Assembly: GCA_030220185.1 (NCBI GenBank)
Contig: JASPKZ010007430.1
Location: 637,001 to 701,000 of the forward strand
Source of the DNA: Diploptera punctata
Lineage: Eukaryota; Arthropoda; Insecta; Blattodea; Blaberidae
Length of the DNA stretch: 64,000 nt
Reading direction: 5' to 3'
In this document: positions 1 to 11,498 of the stretch, one piece after another
How the letters are laid out: each line of letters starts with the position of its first letter
Position numbering within the stretch: the first letter of the stretch is position 1
Made by a program: the position numbers and the translations under genes
Notes under the pieces: model-generated
Told to the model about the DNA's origin: nothing
The model's database searches: none
What the model saw: only the letters and a program-made list of their open reading frames with translations

Positions 1-625
1 ATCAATAAATAAGTCAAAAGTAATGGCATTTATTGGTAAATATGGAATTAGATAAAAAATTGTACTGGATAACAAAATAATAGAACAAGTATCACATTTC
101 CAATATTTAGGATGTGATATAACTTATAGAGAAAATAAAGATATAGAAAATAAAGTAAATAAATTTCAGGCTATTTGTGGAACCATAAAAAGAACCTTAG
201 GTCGGAAAACAAGGAAAGATACAAAACTTAAATTATATAAAACAATGGCTGTTCCTTTGTTGTTGTATGGAAGTGAAAATTGGATAATGAAATCAAGGGA
301 TAAAAGCAGGATACAGACTGCGGAAATGCTGTTTTTACGTAATGTGAAAGGATGCACAAGAGCGGATAGAATAAGGAATGAAACTATACGAGAAGAATTA
401 AATATATATAAAATTGAAGATAAAATTAGCGAAAATAATAAGAAATGGACAGAACACTTAATGAGAATGAACAACGAAAGAATACCAAAAAGAACCTTCC
501 TGTATAATCCCAGAGGAACAAGAGATGTTGGCTGACCACGCAGAAGATGGACTCCACTTTTAACTTCGCCAGAACAGGCTGCATAACCTAAACCTTGTAG
601 TAGAAGAAGAAGAAGAAGATATTGT
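1..625 (+). pseudogene. LINE 3' fragment (GAT-tail family)
   Basis: This is the C-terminal end of a LINE pol protein, truncated by the window edge. The frame at 245-535 contains VPLLLYGSENWIMKSRDK and a stretch of the type AEMLFLRNVKGCTRADRIRN, then PRGTRDVG. This is the region beyond the reverse transcriptase in AP-endonuclease LINEs. It ends in a GAA-rich tail near 600-620. Closely related ends occur at 5150, 8266, 9410, 29727, 46857 and 53480. It is broken by stop codons. Confidence 0.75.
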
Positions 626-639
626 AATGTGCTGTTTTT

Positions 640-1500
640 TTCACCCCTGCTCACTTCTCTTATTGGTGTTTGTAGAAAACTTTAATCTTAAAATATTACA
701 TTGTAAGGATGAGTGACCAGCTCCAGCATGGAAGCCCCCACTACACTGCAACTTATCACTGTTTAAGTTACCCACCTCAAAGGATGTATAAATAGTGCAT
801 TGTTGCTGTTTTGTAATGGGATTTTCCAGGTTCGAATATGAGACTTTCAGATAAAACATACAGCTGATTTCTGGTATGTGGAAGTCTTATCCAGATGTCC
901 ATTCTGCTAGAAAAATTTGAAGGTCTGTTTTGACATGATCTCATTGATAGTTTCCTGTGAGGGGCAATTAAGGGAAGTCTGTTGTGAAGAAGGGTAAAAT
1001 ATTTATTCTAAGTGCTTGACATTATTACTTTTCTTTGTTAATTAAGGGTACTTTTAATTTTAAAAAATGTATATTTTTAGATATTTCAAACTATCCAGTG
1101 TATGTTAATTTATAATCAAATTTCTAAAAATACCCTATTGGAATACTTTTCTCAGAAATTACAGAGATAGGGCTACGAAATCTTTCAGGTCACTTTACTC
1201 ACTACATGATGAAGCTCCTGTAAAAGATTCAGTAACTTATTCGCTTAAAATTAATATTTTCATCAAAAGTTTATATACAAAAGAAGTACCACTTTTCAAA
1301 GTTAAAATTCAATTATATTCTACATTCAAAATATTACAGGCACAATAATAAAATTGCTTTTTATATAATAATGGATACTTTCAGTTAAAATTAGTTTATT
1401 ATTTTTACAGAAGATGAAAAAACTGTACCATATCTCAGTACAAGTATGCAATGACCAAATTTCAATTATTTAAAAAAGTAATTCTGATTGAATGGTTTAA
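640..1500. other. No recognised feature
   Basis: AT-rich sequence without a convincing reading frame or repeat that I could match elsewhere in the window. Confidence 0.5.
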
Positions 1501-1520
1501 GATATCTAAAAAATACATAT

Positions 1521-1925
1521 AATCGGCAGCGGTGGACTAGTGGTTATGCTTCTTGCCTCTGGTCCCGAGGGTCGCGGGTTCAAACCCGGCCAGGGTCGAT
1601 GGATTTTTTAGGATGGAAAAATCCAAGGAGCAAGTCCTCTGGGAGGGACTCTAAGCCATGGGTCCTGGGTCTGAAGATTTTCAGGCTCATAAAAGATCCT
1701 TAAGCCTGAATGAAAAGGCCTCTAAGCAAAATTTACCGAATTTTCCCGTCCTAGTACTACCTTGATTTCCTAGATGTCAGTATGAGGCAGAACGCTGACC
1801 ACGGACCACTCAAATGACATCTATACGAAAACAAGTGTAACTAAATTAGTATGGCTCAAATTCTTCCCTGTAGGGGGAGAGCGCCTAAATCTCTGTTAAG
1901 GGAAAACATGGGCTTACAAGAAGAT
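1521..1925 (+). mobile_element. tRNA-derived SINE, family A
   Basis: The tRNA-like head (GGTGGACTAGTGG and the box-B word GGTTCAAACCC) is followed by a body with GATGGATTTTTTAGGATGG, then a 3' part ending near GGGAAAACATGGGCTTAC. Nearly the same 400-bp unit lies in reverse at 38949-39342, and decayed copies lie at 44390, 47826, 54358 and 61341. No clear target duplication was seen. Confidence 0.85.
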
Positions 1926-1929
1926 ACAA

Positions 1930-3240
1930 AAATATTTTTTAAGCTAAATGGAACCTTAATTAATTTTTAATAATGTAAGGTAATTAGAATCAGAGATACA
2001 ATTTTTAAATTTTTACTCCTCTTCACAACCAAATGTGTGATGGGTTCCACAGAGTGCCATAAGAAGAATGACATTTACTAGTGGGTCTCTATTATTATCT
2101 GAAAATGAAATAAATTTTTTATGACTATTCACATTCTTAATCTACAGAATTGTTTTTAATAGATTCAGTAATATGTAGTAGTAGCTATCATTAATTAAAA
2201 TCAACGTTATTATTTTCCTTTGGCCAGATTTGACAGTTAAGTCATATTCTCTTGAGCCTTCCAGTACAAGCTGACAAAATCTTTTGGATTATTGTGCTGT
2301 GGTGTTTAATGCTATTTTCTGTCCAGCCTAAGAAAGACACTTCAGGAAAATAAATGGGCGGGTAATCCACGAAGCACATGACTGCTGCAGTTACTGCAAT
2401 TCGTTCATGACCAAAGCACAGTTCAGCAGAAGCGAAAAAATAGATAATGTACTCGATTAATATAATTATATATTTAAAGCTATATATGTTAACTATAGTT
2501 GATCAGAATACAGTATATACCTACATACTTCTTCGAAGGTCAGAGACTAACTAAAAATTCACATTTGTTTGAAACTGAACGATTCTTGAAAAGAAGTTTA
2601 ATGTCAGTTACAAATATGGTGGCTGTAGGGTAGTTTATGTTAACTTAACTTGGTTATTTTAATTTAAATGTTTGATTTGAATTAGTTTGTTTAATATCAA
2701 CAATTATAATTTAATTAGTTTTCGACATACCATTGTAAATGTTAATACAACCTGCAACATTAAAAATTAGAATGACTGCTGTGCATTGATTTATTGGCTT
2801 GTAACAAACAACTGGCAGAGTTCGTCTGCACTCCTACACGTGCTGTGCGGAGTAATACATTCAGAAGTTAAATGTCAAAGTGTGCTTCTTACGTTGGACA
2901 GAGAATATTCATTGCAGGAAGTGTTTGTCCATAATGTTATCCAGATTACAGCACAAAACAAATCTATTGGACTGATATAAGCCTATCCTGTCTGCCTAGT
3001 TATGCCCCTTATTGTTTACTTCTGCATTAAAATCAACATTCAGTAGACAATTTTGTGCAGTGCAGTAATTTAAATTTAGATTTTATGGAGTCAGTTTTGT
3101 ATTTGTGATAGATCCCAAAGCAAATCAACTTTTTATGGGATAACAATACTCCATCTTATGAAACTCAAATAATAATAATAATAGAATAAATGCGCACAAG
3201 TTGTGCAAACTGAAATAATGTGACTTTAATTTTAATAAAA
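1930..3240. other. Intron or intergenic sequence, nothing recognised
   Basis: AT-rich sequence with scattered short frames only. I see no family match within the window. Confidence 0.45.
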
Positions 3241-3249
3241 GTTTTACGA

Positions 3250-3270
3250 TGGAAATTAACACTATGAGGG

Positions 3271-3330
<60 letters not shown>

Positions 3331-3540
3331 TTATACATTATGTAAGTGAGTCGGAAATAAGTTTTTACATCTTACCTCATAAAATTCAATGATTCTCACA
3401 GGACTGGTTTCTGAAGCCATCACTTCTATCCTTACTGGTGTTTTGGCTGATGATACAAGCGATGACTTCAGAAACCGGTTGTGTGAGAATCATGGAATTT
3501 TATGAGGTGAGATGTAAAATGTTATGTCTAACTCACTTAT
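3250..3540. mobile_element. Palindromic hammerhead-like element 1
   Basis: The left tail has the word TTAACACTATGAGGG (3254-3268). A TA microsatellite (3276-3324) follows, then a hairpin at 3343-3539 whose arms begin TAAGTGAG and contain CTTACCTCATAAAATTC on the left and its complement on the right. Both arms carry a reduced motif (GATGNCTTCAGAAAC) equivalent to the hammerhead-like core with stem II lost. Same family as the elements at 10146-16530. Confidence 0.7.
3276..3324. repeat. (TA)n microsatellite
   Basis: Uninterrupted alternating TA of about 49 bp inside palindromic element 1. Confidence 0.95.
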
Positions 3541-3594
3541 ATTAATGTGACTTTAATTTACCTTGTGCTATCAATTCAATTATCTGGAGGTTCT

Positions 3595-3950
3595 ATAGCC
3601 GTAGCCGAGCGGTTAAGGTAGGAAGCCTTGGCGCAGAGCTACGGGACTTGCGCTGGTTCGAGTCTCCATGGGGGGAAGACATTTTCTCATGGTATTTCGG
3701 CCAGTATGGGACCGGTGCCCACCCAGCATCGTGAGGCAATTGGGTAGCTACAATAAGTAGCGGCTCCAGATTGAGGAACCAGCTATAACGGCTGGGGGAC
3801 TCGACATGCTAACCACATGTCACCCCTACACTGGCTGTTGATCATCTACCTCTGTGATTGACACATGTGGATGTGAAGGGCCAGCAGCCGGCTGGTAAAA
3901 GGGCAACCACTGAAAAGTGGAAAGACCCTCAATCGGAATCGGAGTCCTGC
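3595..3950 (+). mobile_element. tRNA-derived SINE, family B (first of two in tandem)
   Basis: The head reads GCCGTAGCCGAGCGGTTAAG with box B GGTTCGAGTC, resembling a class II (Ser/Leu-like) tRNA. The body contains CCGGTGCCCACCCAGCATCG and CCACATGTCACCCC. Other copies are at 3951-4285, 44983-45325 and 60904-61244 (reverse). It directly abuts a second copy. Confidence 0.88.
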
Positions 3951-4285
3951 ACCGTAGCTGAGTGGTTAATGCAGGAAGTCTTGGAACAGAGCTACGGGAC
4001 TTGTGCTGATTCGAGTCTCCATGGGGGAAGAAATTTTCTCATGGTATTTTGGCCAGTATGGGACTGGTACCCACCCAGCATTGTGAGGTATTTGGGTAGC
4101 TGCAATAAGTAGCAGTTCCAGGTTGAGGAAGCCAGCTATAATGGCTGAGGGACTTGACACTGACCACATGTCACCCCTACACTGGCTAGATGATCATCTA
4201 CCTCTGTGATTGACACATGTGGATGTGAAGCCAGCAGCTGGCTGTGAGGCTAAGGGCCTTCTAGGCCTGTCACACCATGGAATTA
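3951..4285 (+). mobile_element. tRNA-derived SINE, family B (second of two in tandem)
   Basis: A head-to-tail second copy of the SINE just upstream, slightly more decayed (ACCGTAGCTGAGTGGTTAAT). It ends near GGCCTTCTAGGCCTGTCAC. Confidence 0.85.
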
Positions 4286-4289
4286 TTAT

Positions 4290-5150
4290 TACTTTAGTTC
4301 TCGTAAAAAAAAGATTTCATATACTAAATTATATATTGGTATTCCTCAATGGTGAAAGTTTCATTTATTTATTCCAAATAACATTATTGTATTACCTAAT
4401 ATGATTTATATTTTTAATACAATAGGAAGTAACATTATGAGACCAACTTATTTTTTTAAATTAAACTATACTCTATCAAAAATACTACTCATCACTGGTA
4501 GGAAGAGAAGAAAGAATCTATAACATTTAATTATCTTTCAAATAATATATTACTTATTTATTAAGGAAACAAATGGCTTAGCCTTATTCTTTATTTATAA
4601 TACACGACATTGCCAAAAAAAAAAAACTACAGTTTGTTATAGTGACAATAACAAAATATGGATCCAAATGCCGTTGAAAGTATGTATCTCTACTAATTAA
4701 TAAATTATATTGGGGAGTAAATTGGTAAGAAAATGAAAACATGTAACTAAGCAGGAAACCCTTAATGAGTGATATAAAACAAATAATTTTTAACATTTTT
4801 CCACGTTGATGAAAATAAATCCAAAGTTTTATATATGCAAAGAACTTATAGAAACTGGTGTTTTGTGAACACCAAAAAACAAAAGAAATGAAACAAAGAC
4901 TACTAGGAAAAGTTGAAGTTTTTGTAAAATCTTCAATTCATTTAAAGTTATGCACTTTTTTTTAGAATAAACCGATTAATGTAAGTTATTGATTTATAAT
5001 ATCTTTTCATTTTTAATTAATTATGGCATTTGAGAGAGAAGTGAATCTTTATTCTGCGAGTGTAAAAATTTAAGTTACCCAAAACAATAAAGATCATGTC
5101 ACTAATAATATATATAATTTTATCCAAGACCATAAAAAAATTCTGTTTTA
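4290..5150. other. No recognised feature
   Basis: AT-rich sequence. The word AGGAAGTAACATTATGAG at 4426 matches the terminal word of the palindromic elements, so a decayed end of that family may lie here. Confidence 0.4.
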
Positions 5151-5460
5151 TAAAAGAAAATACATTGAAAATAAGTTGTCATATATTTAGATATCATAGT
5201 AGGGATTTAAGGAGGGACTTAAACATCTTTAAATTAATAGACAGGATAAAACTAGATAGAAATGATTGGAAACAACATGAAAAATGAATGAAAGGTTACT
5301 GCATACCCAAACTAATGAACTACAACCCAAAGGATAGAAGAAATGCTGGAAGACTGAAGACAAAATGGGGTCAACAGTGTAAAAGAATGAGACTGGAACA
5401 AGCCTTATGAAGCTTAATCTAAGAAACTGATGATAATGTTGTTGTTGTTGATGATGATAG
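5150..5460 (+). pseudogene. LINE 3' fragment (GAT-tail family)
   Basis: Translates to a decayed C-terminal LINE segment (RRDLNIFKLIDRIKLDRNDW, then YNPKDRRNAGR). It ends in GTTGTTGTTGATGATGATAG, the tail type of this family. Confidence 0.65.
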
Positions 5461-5945
5461 TATGGATTTTAGAATTAATATGCACACCAGATAAGTAATG
5501 ATTTAGGAGGCTTTGAATAGTCAAGAATCATATTAAAAGTAATGGCTAAATAAAAAATTTGTTTATTGGAAAAATGAGTGATCCAATTGTGAAAGATTAC
5601 CAAATGAATATTCTTGAAGTTAAATTTTAAATTAACACTTTCCAGGATTGGACATAGTTTTATTTTAGAAATAAATTTTTCTTTCTAAAATATTACCAAA
5701 TGAAATTCAAGAGGCAGCTCAAAATGCTAAACTAAGTTTACTGCCATAAAATTTATTATTTATTCAGAAGATTCTAGCACAAATAACAGTCTATAGTAAT
5801 TTTAAGAAAAAATATACAAATTACAAAAATGCTCGTAAAAGTATGTAAACAATTGGTATGCATTTACCTGAATATAAGACAACCTTGAATTTAAGATAAT
5901 CCCCCAGTTTTGAAGAGGCTTTTCAAGAATTTTCTTGATTTTTTT
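5460..5945. other. No recognised feature
   Basis: AT-rich. Nothing supported. Confidence 0.4.
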
Positions 5946-5949
5946 ACCA

Positions 5950-6900
5950 ATACTATTTCAGGTCATCATTATTTTTGCCATCATCTTCTCCATCATTGTG
6001 GTCTGCACTAGTGCAGCTTCCTTTATCTGGACTCTCTTGCTACAAGATATCTTCTGTTCTATTCATTTTCTCTACGATTTTTTTAATTGCAGTTATCTTT
6101 TTAATTTTTGATGTAGAAATTGCCCTCCTCCTCCCGATAACAATTATATTATACATACAACACTTCTTGAACTCTTTTTTAATAGTTTCACTAGGAATCC
6201 TCTGCCAAACAGTATCCATTCTGCTAACAGAGCTGTTGAAAGCTTCCTCAGTTTTCCAGTTGGAGTGAGGGAATGCTATCCATAAAGTAGCCACTTGTTG
6301 TACTCCTAATGCATATTGTCTTTGAGGGTCTTGTTCACAACAACATCCATCACTTGAAGTTCTGAAATCATGCTCGCAGGTATGATAAGTAAGTCACAGT
6401 TCCTTATAAAGACCTGTCCTTAACTTCTGGATTGATGTGTCCCCTGAAAGAATCCAAGCACCAATATGTCTCTCATGTTCAAAGGTTTGCCATCTTCAGT
6501 TCCAAACAGCTTTCAGCCAATCTAGCATTAGGTCATTAGTGATCTGTTTTTCACTGCAAATTCACATTGGTAAATACTTCTTTTGAATTTTTCTCGGCTA
6601 CCGTACCTGCACTCACATGTATAGCTGTTTTGGTCCCATCCATGAAAATTAAGAAGTCGGTATTCCCTAGAGTTCCAGTGTAATCTATTCCTAAATAGTT
6701 ATCTTTGTGACGAATTCTTTTTATTACCATTATTATTTCAGTTTGTTTGAGTGGAGGGATTATAGCATTGGTGGACTGACCTCTGCAGATTGATTTTATG
6801 TCGTTGTGCAGGAGTATGGCTAGATTTATGGGCATGGCATATGCTATTGCTTGGAGAGCATTGTATGAATCAGTTCTGTATGCTTTTGTTGCAAAAAGAA
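5950..6900 (-). pseudogene. pogo/Tigger-like (DDE_1) transposase relic
   Basis: Several minus-strand frame pieces, read in order, match the layout of jerky/Tigger/pogo transposases. They are GNTDFLIFMDGTKTAIHVSAG (NxD and GTK region), EVFTNVN, LMLDWLKAVWN, HIGAWILSGDTS (the LDxFRGH-type strand, degraded), SELQVMDVVVNKTLKD (the LQPLDVxVNKPFK signature), and a C-terminal part with EAFNSSVSRMDTVWQRI and IKKEFKKC. The family cuts and pastes DNA with a DDE catalytic triad. This copy has internal stops, frameshifts and an internal deletion and cannot be active. No terminal inverted repeats were recognised. Confidence 0.72.
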
Positions 6901-6913
6901 GAAAGTGCTTCAT

Positions 6914-7990
6914 ATTTGATTCAATTTGGTTTTAGCCTATTCGGAGATTTATGGGCTACAGGAATCTGCAGCATACAGTATCATAGGGAGAATGGTTTGA
7001 TGGTAGATTGTCATAAGATGATAGAACAACATGCCCCAAATTGCTTTGGAACATCTGACTAGCATGTTTTGGAGATGTAGTATTTTATTTTCCAAGTACA
7101 GAGAATGAGGGTACCAGTCCATTTTATGGTTCTATCATTATACTCAAATAAATATAATTGGAATAAAAACAAAACAATTTCATAACAACACTTAGAACAC
7201 AGGATTTCTGGATTGATTTGTTATTTTCCTCTGAGAGTTTGTGTATCATTTGTTCATCCACCAGTGACAAGATGCATGAATATAAGCTGTTTTCCCCTCA
7301 ACTTTCATAGGTTTTTCAAGCCTAAAAACTGATTTCAGGGGGTTCAGACAGAGAAAATGAACCTTTTGCTTCTAAAGGATGCCTGCTTGTGATTTCTGTG
7401 ACAGAAATAAATAGCTGATTCAAATCATCTGCATATTCAAGTAACTTGTCAAATATACTGTTTGTCATTATTAGAGACTGGATGTTAGGGAAAATGCCTT
7501 AATTATTTATTATAGATATTGTAAAAGTGACTTCATATAAGTTCATACCGATGCCTATTTCAGCTTACAATGTCTATAAATGCCTATTTGCCATTTTTTC
7601 TCAAAATTAACTTAGTATTTCAATGAAATTAATTGAAATGGACAAACTTCCCCCTCAATGCACTCCCGTTAGGCGAAATAACAAGTACTGGCTATTGTAT
7701 TTTTCCACCTCATGCACTCCTGTTAAGCGAAATAGCCCTAAGCTATGTCCCATTGTATTATACTCTGACTCTAAGGCTTGAAGAAAGTTCTGTAGTACAC
7801 CTTTGCTTCTTTTCAATACAAACATTACTGAGTGACAAAAAAGGGTAGATGGCTCAAGCTTTCTTTTCTGTCTCACACCTGGTGCTGAAACCTTTAAGTG
7901 AGTCACAATATTATTTCAGTCTGTAGTCCTCATTCACAGACACAAAGGCAAAGTGGTGCAACAAGTATATGGGGCTTATTTTTTTTACCT
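6914..7990. other. Unassigned region with a short tandem duplication
   Basis: No gene recognised. At about 7645-7745 a unit of roughly 60 bp is present twice (TGCACTCCCGTTAGGCGAAA and TGCACTCCTGTTAAGCGAAA). Confidence 0.5.
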
Positions 7991-8009
7991 TTAGAACAGT
8001 TGTTTTACG

Positions 8010-8255
8010 ATGCCTAAAGAATGGACAACAGTAAAAGACAAACTGACCAATTTGGTGAAAGAATTTGGAGCGGAAATATTCTCAAGTGACGGTTCAATAT
8101 TGTTTTGCAAAGTGTGTAAAATTTCAGTGAATTGTGTGAAGAAATGCCATGTTTTGCAGCATGTAAACACTGCAAAACATAAGTATGCTCTTTGTAAAAA
8201 GACAAAACAAGTTCCAAAATCATCTCTGATATCTTCGTATGGTATTGATAGCATA
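8010..8255 (+). pseudogene. BED-like zinc-finger (CGGBP1/hAT-type) N-terminal fragment
   Basis: Starts MPKEWTTVKDKL and continues LVKEFGAEIFSSDGSILFC, then a zinc-binding pattern CKVC followed by HVNTAKH. This resembles the BED-type finger of CGGBP1-like proteins, which derive from hAT transposons and bind DNA. About 80 residues are readable before a LINE insertion with a 10-bp target duplication (8256-8265) cuts the frame. The remainder was not found beyond the LINE. It could be a transposon relic or a dead CGGBP1-like copy; I favour a transposon relic. Confidence 0.6.
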
Positions 8256-8265
8256 TGTTATATTC

Positions 8266-9154
8266 TTTTCTATAAAACAAATTTGATTTTAGTTCGAATC
8301 AATAACACACAAACAGAATGGATCAAAATTAATAGGGGCATAAGACAAGGATGTGGCCTCTCGCCCTTGCTCTTTATCATATACATGGATAGAATACTCC
8401 AAGATTGGCGACAGATGAGACATGGTTCTATCCAAATTAATAGACTCTTTGCTTTTTGCAGATGATTTGGTATTAATAGCTCCAACAGAAACAGATTTAC
8501 AGTATTCTGTACACAATTTTAATATAATTGCAAAAAGGTACAATATGGAAATCAATACAAAGAAAACTAAAGTGATGGACTTTTGTGGGAAATACCCTAT
8601 ACCTAGCAAAATTGTTTTGGATGATGAAATTTTAGAACGAGTAAACAAATTTAATTATTTGAGTTATAATTTAACATTTCAAGATGAAACTGATATATCA
8701 AAGAAAATCACAAATTTTACAAAAAACAACTGAGATAATTAACAGTATAATGAAACCATCTTTAGTACAGAAGAACAGAAGATTACGGCTTTATAAGGTT
8801 CTCGCAAGACCAGTATTAAGATATGGTAGTGAAGCATGGACAATGAAAGCCGAATAACAGCAAATGAGATGCAATTTATATGCCGTACAGCAGGCTACAC
8901 AAAGTGGGACCATAAAAGAAATGAAATTATGGAAGATTTGGATGTAGAACCTATTCTTCACCATATACAAAGCTACCAGAACAACTGGAAAGCCCATCTT
9001 CAATGAATGCCGTCTCATAGAATTCCAAAAGCCATTCTTCGCTACTGCCCCAAGGTAAAAGATTGCTGGGACGTCTAAAAAAGCGCTGGATGGAAAATTC
9101 CTCTTTGAGATCGTAACAGGCCACACGGCCTAATACTTGCATGGATGATGATGA
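8266..9154 (+). pseudogene. 5'-truncated LINE (GAT-tail family) with target duplication
   Basis: Contains a reverse transcriptase fragment with RGIRQGCGLSPLLFIIYMD and FADDLVLIAP (the catalytic YADD-type box as FADD, across a frameshift), then NKFNYL and RPVLRYGSEAWTMK. It ends in GGATGATGATGATG. The 10-bp direct repeat TGTTATATTC flanks it (8256-8265 and 9155-9164), as expected for target-primed reverse transcription. Several stops and frameshifts are present. Confidence 0.85.
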
Positions 9155-9409
9155 TGTTATATTCCTTATGTAAGGCTATAAAAAAATATATTGTAGTCCA
9201 ATTTTTGTAAGAGCCTATTTTGAATTTTTTTAATGCCAATATTAATGATTTTTAGTGCCTTTTTGCCTGCCTATTTTGAATTTTTTAAGTACCTAAATAT
9301 CTGGACTCTAGTCATTGTAATTATTCACTATGTTAATGAAATTAATTTTTCTTGGGGGTTCAGTGAACCATTGAACATATGACACTGTCACTACTGATGT
9401 GCATCTTCT

Positions 9410-9906
9410 AAAGTTTATATTATTATGTCAGACATATGGATATAGGAAGCAAAATTGTAAAATACTTCAAAACTATGGGAATAATTAACAAAGTAATGGA
9501 ACTTTCTCTTGTACAGAAAAACACAAGAATACATCTATATAAGACCTTGGCAAGACACGTTCTGTGTTATGGCAGTGAGGCATGGACATTAAGATGAATG
9601 GAGGAAAGCAGAATAACAGCTAATGAAATGAAGTGCACTGCAGGATATAGAAAATGGGATCATAAACATAATGAGGAAAACATGAAAGAACTTGGAACCA
9701 GTGCTCCATTTTATACAGAATTATCAAAAAACTGGATGAGTCACTTGTGGTGGATGAAGACTTTAAAATCCCAAAAGCAATGCTTCACTAACAACCCCAT
9801 GGGAAGAAATCTCTGTGATGTCCCAAAAGGTAATGGAAGGAAAATTCCTCCTTTATGAAATCATAGGCCATTTGTCCTAACACCTGTTTAGATGATGATG
9901 ATGATG
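9410..9906 (+). pseudogene. LINE 3' fragment (GAT-tail family)
   Basis: Parallel to the preceding LINE: ESRITANEMKCTAGYRKWDH, then NWMSHLWWM, ending in GATGATGATGATGATGAC. Only the 3' end is present. Confidence 0.7.
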
Positions 9907-10710
9907 ACAAATAGAAAAATATGTCTTTACACTAAGCATATAAATAAGCATTTTGAGAAGATTATTACTTGTATATAGAGTACAATCTCAGTAAGTTGAC
10001 ACCATCCCAGTTTTTTTCATCATCCCTCCTCATGCACTATGGTACATATATGTACTGGTATGTATTTCAGGCTTACAATATTATTCAGAAAATTTATAAA
10101 GCGAAAATGGTTGAAATATTAAATAAATAAAAATATTAGTTTTTTTTAGGAATATTAACACGATGAGGTATTATTTATTTAAGTAAAATTTTATTACCTT
10201 ACCTCATAATTTTCTTCTTAGACTAGTTTCAGGACCTTCTTTAATTCCATCATCAGTATTTTCATGACCGTTGTTTTGTCGTCCCGAAGAGCTGCCTCTT
10301 CCTTCCTCTGTTCGTAAACTGAAGAACCTCGAAATCAAATCATTTTCCCCGGGAATTTCAAAGTTAATTAATGAATTTGAATGTACATTGAAAAAAAAAT
10401 GGAAAGGAGAATTAATGAACTTTGAAATTCCCGGGGAAAATTATTTGAATTCACATTAAAAAAACCGAAAAGAGAAATGACTGAACTTTGAAATTCTTGG
10501 GGAAAATTATTTGAATGTACATTAAAAAAAAAGACAGAAAGAAGAAATTAATGAACTTTGAAATTTCTGAAGAAAATGATTTGGTTTCGAGTTTCTTCAA
10601 TCTTACCAACAGAGGGACAATAAAACAACAGTCGTGAAAATACTGATGATGGAACTGAAGAAGGTCCCAAAATTAGTCTAAGAAGAAGAATATGGGGTAA
10701 TAAAATTTTA

Positions 10711-11028
10711 AAATTCATTGGAGAACATTTTGTTTAAACAACTCACCTCATAGGATTCATGCTTCCATGATACCGCGGTTTCAAACACAGTCGTGTTTAT
10801 CCTCAGCCATAACTCCGACTGACAAAATTCTTCGGCTGTCAGCTGTTCTATTGTCGCCATCTTCAGTGCTGCCATCGGAGTTATGGCTGAGGATAAACAC
10901 GACTGTGTTTGAAACTGCAGTATCATGGAAGCATGAATCCTATGAGGTGAGTTGTTTAAACAAAATGTTTTCCAATGAATTTTAATGATTATTCCTCATA
11001 ATGTTTACTTCCCAACATTCATTTATTA
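10711..11028. mobile_element. Palindromic hammerhead-like element B with 13-bp target duplication
   Basis: Arms of about 109 bp (10710-10818 and 10874-10983) are nearly perfect inverted repeats, followed by a one-sided tail with CCTCATAATGTTTACTTCCC. In the right arm (10887-10915) the core is CTGAGGA, a 6-bp stem AAACAC/GTGTTT, then GAAAC. The same motif lies on the minus strand at 10778-10806. The direct repeat TAATAAAATTTTA flanks the unit (10698-10710 and 11029-11041). Confidence 0.85.
11022..11027 (-). other. Candidate polyadenylation signal
   Basis: AATAAA on the minus strand, about 185 bp past the SH2 gene's stop codon. It lies inside palindromic element B, so it may be chance or a transposon-supplied signal. 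There is no transcript evidence. Confidence 0.25.
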
Positions 11029-11209
11029 TAATAAAATTTTACTTAGTTAAAATAGAAATATCATCAATATCTTATAATTTGATTTTCTTAAAATCCAGGG
11101 TGTAGATCTGTATTACTGCACAAAACTGTACCAATATTTTTAATTGCAATTAGGTGTCTGTTACTCATGCATATTTAAATAATTTCAAAATATAAATGTG
11201 AACCAGTAG

Positions 11210-11399
11210 CTAGAGTAACTGTTCAATGACAGGATGTAGCAGACACATGTGTTCTGCACCACGTATTGGCAGTCTGTTAACAGTGTAGTGATGAATCATT
11301 TCAGGGATGTTATCAAAAGGTTTGCTGAACTGGCCGAGGATGAATTTTCCAGTTTCTGGACACTGTTGGATTCTCATATGCATAAATCCTCGAGCACTT
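11210..11399 (-). CDS. SHB-like SH2 adaptor: second half of the SH2 domain and stop codon
   Basis: This is the terminal coding exon, 190 bp, with acceptor ATTTTTCCAG and stop codon TAG at 11210-11212. One base completes the shared lysine codon, followed by 62 residues. They contain GFMHMRI, KFILGQF, PFDNIPEMIHHY and LPIRGAEHMCLLHPV, and end EQLL. The GAEHMCLL-type ending is characteristic of the SHB/SHE/SHF group within SH2 proteins. With the exon at 14060-14179 it forms a complete SH2 domain of about 100 residues at the extreme C-terminus, as in that family. The 3' untranslated region would run almost at once into palindromic element B. I cannot tell which vertebrate paralogue is closest. 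Confidence 0.93.
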
Positions 11400-11498
11400 C
11401 TGGAAAAATAAAACAAAAGTTAGATTCACAATTTATATAGTGTGTAAATTTTTATTCCAGTCTCTGTGGAGTATAGAGAATTGAATCAGTAATATATA

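Larger units (their letters stand above)
10146..11053. mobile_element. Palindromic hammerhead-like element A (interrupted by element B)
   Basis: The left end reads AATATTAACACGATGAGG, then AAGTAAAATTTTATTACC and TTACCTCATAATTTT. The right arm runs to 10710 and resumes at 11029 after the insertion of element B. The left arm, on the minus strand (10226-10256), has CTGATGA, a GGA/TCC stem and GAAAC. The right arm (10643-10673) has CTGATGA and a decayed CAAAAT. The centre carries about three imperfect 83-bp repeats containing AATGAACTTTGAAATTC (10345-10575). Confidence 0.75.

Noticed and set aside
245..535. A host gene product from the clean 96-codon frame
   Set aside because: It matches the C-terminal end of the LINE family found six more times in the window.
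10267..10985. Short frames repeated on both strands at 10708-10985
   Set aside because: Identical peptides arise because the locus is a palindrome, not because of a gene pair.
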